DNA of 64,000 bases from Bin87 sp965243255 (GTDB lineage Bacteria; Chloroflexota; Dehalococcoidia; Lucifugimonadales; UBA3495), in NCBI GenBank assembly GCA_965243255.1, contig CBDEUH010000004.1:1240001-1304000 (forward strand), in the 5' to 3' direction. Below, one piece after another: positions 61,087 to 64,000 of this stretch (position 1 is its first letter; every line of letters begins with the position of its first letter). Below the pieces are notes generated by a model. It saw only the letters and a list, made by a program, of their open reading frames with translations. It had not been told where the DNA came from and made no database searches. A program made the position numbers and the translations under genes.

Positions 61087-62424
61087 ATGGAACTGAGTAA
61101 TCTGGTGTACGATCGGCCCGATTTGGGCAAGTTTCGGGTCCATCGCTCCAGCATGACCTCCAAGGAGATCTACGAACTGGAGGGGCGGCGGATTTTCGAC
61201 AAGTGTTGGCTCTACCTAGGTCACGAGTCCGAAGTGCCCAATCCGGGCGATTACGTTCGCCGCGTCGTCGCCGAGCGGGCGCTGTTCTTCGCCCGCAACC
61301 GGGACGGCCAGTTGCAGGTTTTCCACAACACCTGTCCCCACCGGGGCGCACTCATCTGCCGCACCGACCGAGGCAACGCTCAGGTATTCCAATGCTTCTA
61401 CCACGCCTGGAGCTTCAACACCTCCGGCGAGCTCATCGGTATGCCGGACATCGACGGCTACGGCCCCGACTTTGACCGCGCTGAAATGGGCCTGCGTTCT
61501 CCTCGCTTTGACAGCTACAAGGGGTTCATATTCGTCTGCTTTGACGAGGAAACCGAATCATTGGTTGATTACCTGGCTGGCGCGGCGGAGTACCTCGACC
61601 TGGTGGCCGACCAGTCACCGGCAGGAATGCGGGTTATTCCCGGTTCCAACCGCTACACCATCAAGGCCAACTGGAAGCTGCTGGCGGAAAACAGCATCGA
61701 TGCGTATCATGCCCTGCCCACGCACCAAACCTACTTCGACTACATGGCAAACGAGGCCGGCGGCAATATACCGTCCATCAGCAACCGGCGGGGCCTGGGC
61801 CGCGCCCTCGGCAACGGGCACGGCGTGATGGAGAACGACGCCATCTATGGCCGGCCCATCGCCATGTGGCATCCCTACTTTGGCGAAGAAGCCCGGGCCG
61901 AAATCCAGCGCATCAAGGACGACCTCATCGCCCGCCATGGGCAGAACAAGGCGCTGAGGATGTGTGAGAAAAGCCGGAACATGGTGATTTTCCCCAACCT
62001 GGTGATCAACGATATCATGGCCGTTACCATTCGGGCTTTCCAGCCCACGGGCCCGGACAGCATGGACGTAACCGCCTGGGAGATGGCGCCGGCCGACGAA
62101 TCCGGAGACCTCCTAGGCCGCCGGCTGGATTCCTTCCTGACCTTCCTGGGGCCCGGCGGGTTCGCCACCCCGGACGATACGGAGGCGCTGGAATCCTGCC
62201 AACAAGGTTTCCGCTCGGGTGGTGTGGAATGGTCAGACCTTTCCCGTGGCTTCCACCGGAGCCCTCGAGGCGACGACGAATTGCAGATGCGTTCCTTCTG
62301 GCGTCGTTGGCAGTCGCTCATCGCCGAACTGCCGCACGTGGAGCAGTACGAGCGCGGCCTGGCTCCGGGCGAACTGCCCGAAGTGGCTCCCTCGCCCGAG
62401 CTGTCCGTGGCGGCTGACGACTAG
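61087..62424 (+). CDS. Rieske aromatic-ring-hydroxylating dioxygenase alpha subunit, copy 1
   Basis: 445 residues. Rieske 2Fe-2S ligands Cys83-x-His85 (TCPHRGALI) and Cys103-xx-His106 (FQCFYHAW). The catalytic iron is bound by His208 and His213 with Asp205 as the bridge (ENSIDAYHALPTH). It adds oxygen to an aromatic ring or demethylates a side chain. ATG at 61087 behind GAGGAGACTTCAAC. Followed by a close paralogue and a beta subunit. Confidence 0.94.
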   Translation: MELSNLVYDRPDLGKFRVHRSSMTSKEIYELEGRRIFDKCWLYLGHESEVPNPGDYVRRVVAERALFFARNRDGQLQVFHNTCPHRGALICRTDRGNAQVFQCFYHAWSFNTSGELIGMPDIDGYGPDFDRAEMGLRSPRFDSYKGFIFVCFDEETESLVDYLAGAAEYLDLVADQSPAGMRVIPGSNRYTIKANWKLLAENSIDAYHALPTHQTYFDYMANEAGGNIPSISNRRGLGRALGNGHGVMENDAIYGRPIAMWHPYFGEEARAEIQRIKDDLIARHGQNKALRMCEKSRNMVIFPNLVINDIMAVTIRAFQPTGPDSMDVTAWEMAPADESGDLLGRRLDSFLTFLGPGGFATPDDTEALESCQQGFRSGGVEWSDLSRGFHRSPRGDDELQMRSFWRRWQSLIAELPHVEQYERGLAPGELPEVAPSPELSVAADD

Positions 62425-62451
62425 CAACGGGTGACGATAAGGCAGGCCAGC

Positions 62452-63759
62452 ATGGATATCGGCAACCTGGTGTACGACCGGCCAGACTTGGGCAAGTTCC
62501 AAGTGCACCGCTCGAGCATGACCTCTCCGGAGATTTACGAGCTGGAGATGCGCCACGTCTTTGACCGCTGCTGGCTCTACCTCGGTCACGAATCCGAAGT
62601 CCCCAGCCCCGGCGATTACGTCCGCCGCATTGTCGCTCAGCGCCCTCTTTTCTTCGCCCGCGACCGGGACGGCGAGTTGCGGGTCTTCCACAACACCTGT
62701 CCACACCGGGGGGCGCTGATTTGTCGGACCGACCGGGGTAACGCCTCGGTTTTCCAATGCTTCTACCACGCCTGGAGCTTCAACACCTCCGGCGAGTTGA
62801 TTGGTATGCCCGACATCGACGGCTACGGCCCCGACTTCAACCGGGCTGATATGGGCCTTCGCTCTCCTCGCTTTGACAGCTACAAGGGGTTCATATTCGT
62901 CTGCTTTGACGAAGAAACCGAGTCACTGGTGGAATACCTGGCTGGCGCGGCGGAGTACCTGGACATGGTGACAGACCAATCCCCGTCGGGAATGCGGGTG
63001 ATTCCGGGTTCCAATCACTACAGCATCAAGGCCAACTGGAAGCTGCTGGCAGAGAACAGCATCGACGGCTATCACCTAGTGCCTACTCACAAAACCTTTT
63101 TTGACTATATTGGCCACCGATCCAACGACGTCTTCAGCGATGGCAGCAGCTTCGGGCGCGCGCTCGGCAAGGGGCACAGCGTGATGGTTTCGGATGCGAC
63201 CTATGGTCGTCCTATTGCCAAGTGGCATCCGTATTTCGGCGTGAACGCTCGGACCCAAATTGAGCAGATGCGAGATGACCTTACGGCCCGCTTCGGCCCG
63301 GATAAGGCAAATCAGATTACGGATACCAATCGACTTCTGCTCATCTTCCCGAACCTCATCGTCCAGGACGCAATGGCCATTACCGTCCGTGTTTTCTACC
63401 CTACCCACCCTGCTGGTCTCGATGTAAGCGCCTGGGAGATGGCTCCGACCGAAGAGCCAGAGACTATGCTGTACATACGCCTGCAGTCCTTTCTCAGCTT
63501 CTTCGGTCCCGGTGGATTCGCCACCCCCGACGATGTCGAGGCTTTGGAATCCTGCCAGCAGGGCTTCCGCTCTGGCGGTGTAGAATGGTCAGACCTCTCT
63601 CGGGGCATGACCCGCGCGCCTAGGGGCGATGATGAATTGCAAATGCGCTCATTCTGGCGTCGCTGGCACTCCCTAGTTTGCGGGCAGCCCTACCCTGAAA
63701 ACTTCGAGCTTGGCCTCAAACCTGGCAGCGCCTCCGCCAAGTTGACCAGCGAGGCCTAA
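62452..63759 (+). CDS. Rieske aromatic-ring-hydroxylating dioxygenase alpha subunit, copy 2
   Basis: 435 residues with the same ligands as copy 1 (Cys83, His85, Cys103, His106; Asp205, His208, His213 in ENSIDGYHLVPTH). The first 170 residues are nearly identical to copy 1, with long stretches of identical DNA, while the pocket-forming region from about 215 to 330 differs strongly, so substrate range probably differs. ATG at 62452 matches the copy 1 start; GTG at 62431 is an alternative. Confidence 0.93.
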   Translation: MDIGNLVYDRPDLGKFQVHRSSMTSPEIYELEMRHVFDRCWLYLGHESEVPSPGDYVRRIVAQRPLFFARDRDGELRVFHNTCPHRGALICRTDRGNASVFQCFYHAWSFNTSGELIGMPDIDGYGPDFNRADMGLRSPRFDSYKGFIFVCFDEETESLVEYLAGAAEYLDMVTDQSPSGMRVIPGSNHYSIKANWKLLAENSIDGYHLVPTHKTFFDYIGHRSNDVFSDGSSFGRALGKGHSVMVSDATYGRPIAKWHPYFGVNARTQIEQMRDDLTARFGPDKANQITDTNRLLLIFPNLIVQDAMAITVRVFYPTHPAGLDVSAWEMAPTEEPETMLYIRLQSFLSFFGPGGFATPDDVEALESCQQGFRSGGVEWSDLSRGMTRAPRGDDELQMRSFWRRWHSLVCGQPYPENFELGLKPGSASAKLTSEA

Positions 63760-63786
63760 TCAACATACCCACAAGAGCGCTCCACA

Positions 63787-64000
63787 ATGACCTCAAAACT
63801 TACTCCCTCCATTCGTCCCGCCGTAACTGGATTGCCGGCCACCGCCGAATCGTTGCTGTTGCAGCACGAGGTGGAGCAGCTCCTCTACCAGGAAGCGCGT
63901 ATCCTCGACGACTGGGACCTGGACGGATGGTTAACCCTGTACACACCAGACGCCCGGTACATAGTTCCCACCACGGACCTGCCTGACGCCAATCCGGAGA
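63787..64000 (+). CDS. Ring-hydroxylating dioxygenase beta subunit (truncated by window end)
   Basis: 71 residues are visible. The segment LLLQHEVEQLLYQEARILDD, followed by DLDGWLTLYTPDARYIVPTT, matches the cystatin/NTF2-like beta subunit of Rieske dioxygenases. It would complete an alpha3-beta3 enzyme with one of the two alpha subunits. ATG at 63787, 28 bp after copy 2. Confidence 0.88.
   Translation, partial: MTSKLTPSIRPAVTGLPATAESLLLQHEVEQLLYQEARILDDWDLDGWLTLYTPDARYIVPTTDLPDANPE

Overview
The window comes from a G+C-rich bacterium and reads as chromosome, not plasmid or phage. I infer a Chloroflexota lineage close to the SAR202/Dehalococcoidia group. The grounds are the density of luciferase-like flavin monooxygenases, short-chain dehydrogenases, CaiB/BaiF CoA-transferases and Rieske ring oxygenases, a complete sufBCDSU operon, and many short dispersed palindromic repeats. 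This placement rests on gene content only; no rRNA gene is present.

Layout. 1-5461: a thiolase-like protein (cut by the window edge), a helical protein behind a tandem repeat of ribosome-binding sites, a non-coding stretch with an RNA-like fold resembling an IscB-type omegaRNA, then an SDR, an LLM-family oxidoreductase and a DUF362 protein. 5552-7623: an ATPase plus HNH nuclease pair matching Septu anti-phage systems. 7625-12727: LarC/LarE nickel-pincer cofactor genes, a VOC protein, and a pyrF-DUF951-MFS overlap operon. 12745-16706: a large anchored surface protein and a second MFS carrier. 16831-20686: a BtuF-like protein, a flavin reductase, and a threonine synthase-NIL-MoaD operon. 20760-21842: a damaged restriction-modification gene with a run of 16 G. 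22035-29840: hydrolase, ferritin and DinB genes, then the suf operon on the minus strand. 29969-38683: lipoprotein, TatD, Tag-like, DUF1802, small orphan genes with one broken paralogue, aldo/keto reductase, Fur, VOC, flavin reductase. 38806-41366: a CoA-transferase pair, then a CAU-anticodon tRNA and an ERG4/ERG24-type sterol reductase. 42990-49783: a small secreted peptide, a fused hydantoinase/oxoprolinase, a nucleobase permease and an SDR. 49788-55343: LLM oxidoreductase, two diiron-fold paralogues, an inactive M50-like membrane protein, a flavin reductase and a sulfite-oxidase-like protein. 55506-64000: MaoC-like hydratase, a second CoA-transferase pair, a CocE/NonD esterase, two Rieske oxygenase alpha subunits and the start of a beta subunit.

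How it fits together. Most of the window looks built for oxidising unusual organic compounds: CoA activation by transferase, hydration by MaoC, ring or side-chain attack by Rieske, diiron and flavin oxygenases, and ester or amide opening by hydrolases. Iron-sulfur assembly, ferritin and a Fur-family regulator supply and control the iron these enzymes need. A recurring theme is the pairing of an apparently active enzyme with a paralogue lacking catalytic residues (both CoA-transferase pairs and the diiron pair). A second theme is short dispersed repeats that have become part of coding sequences.
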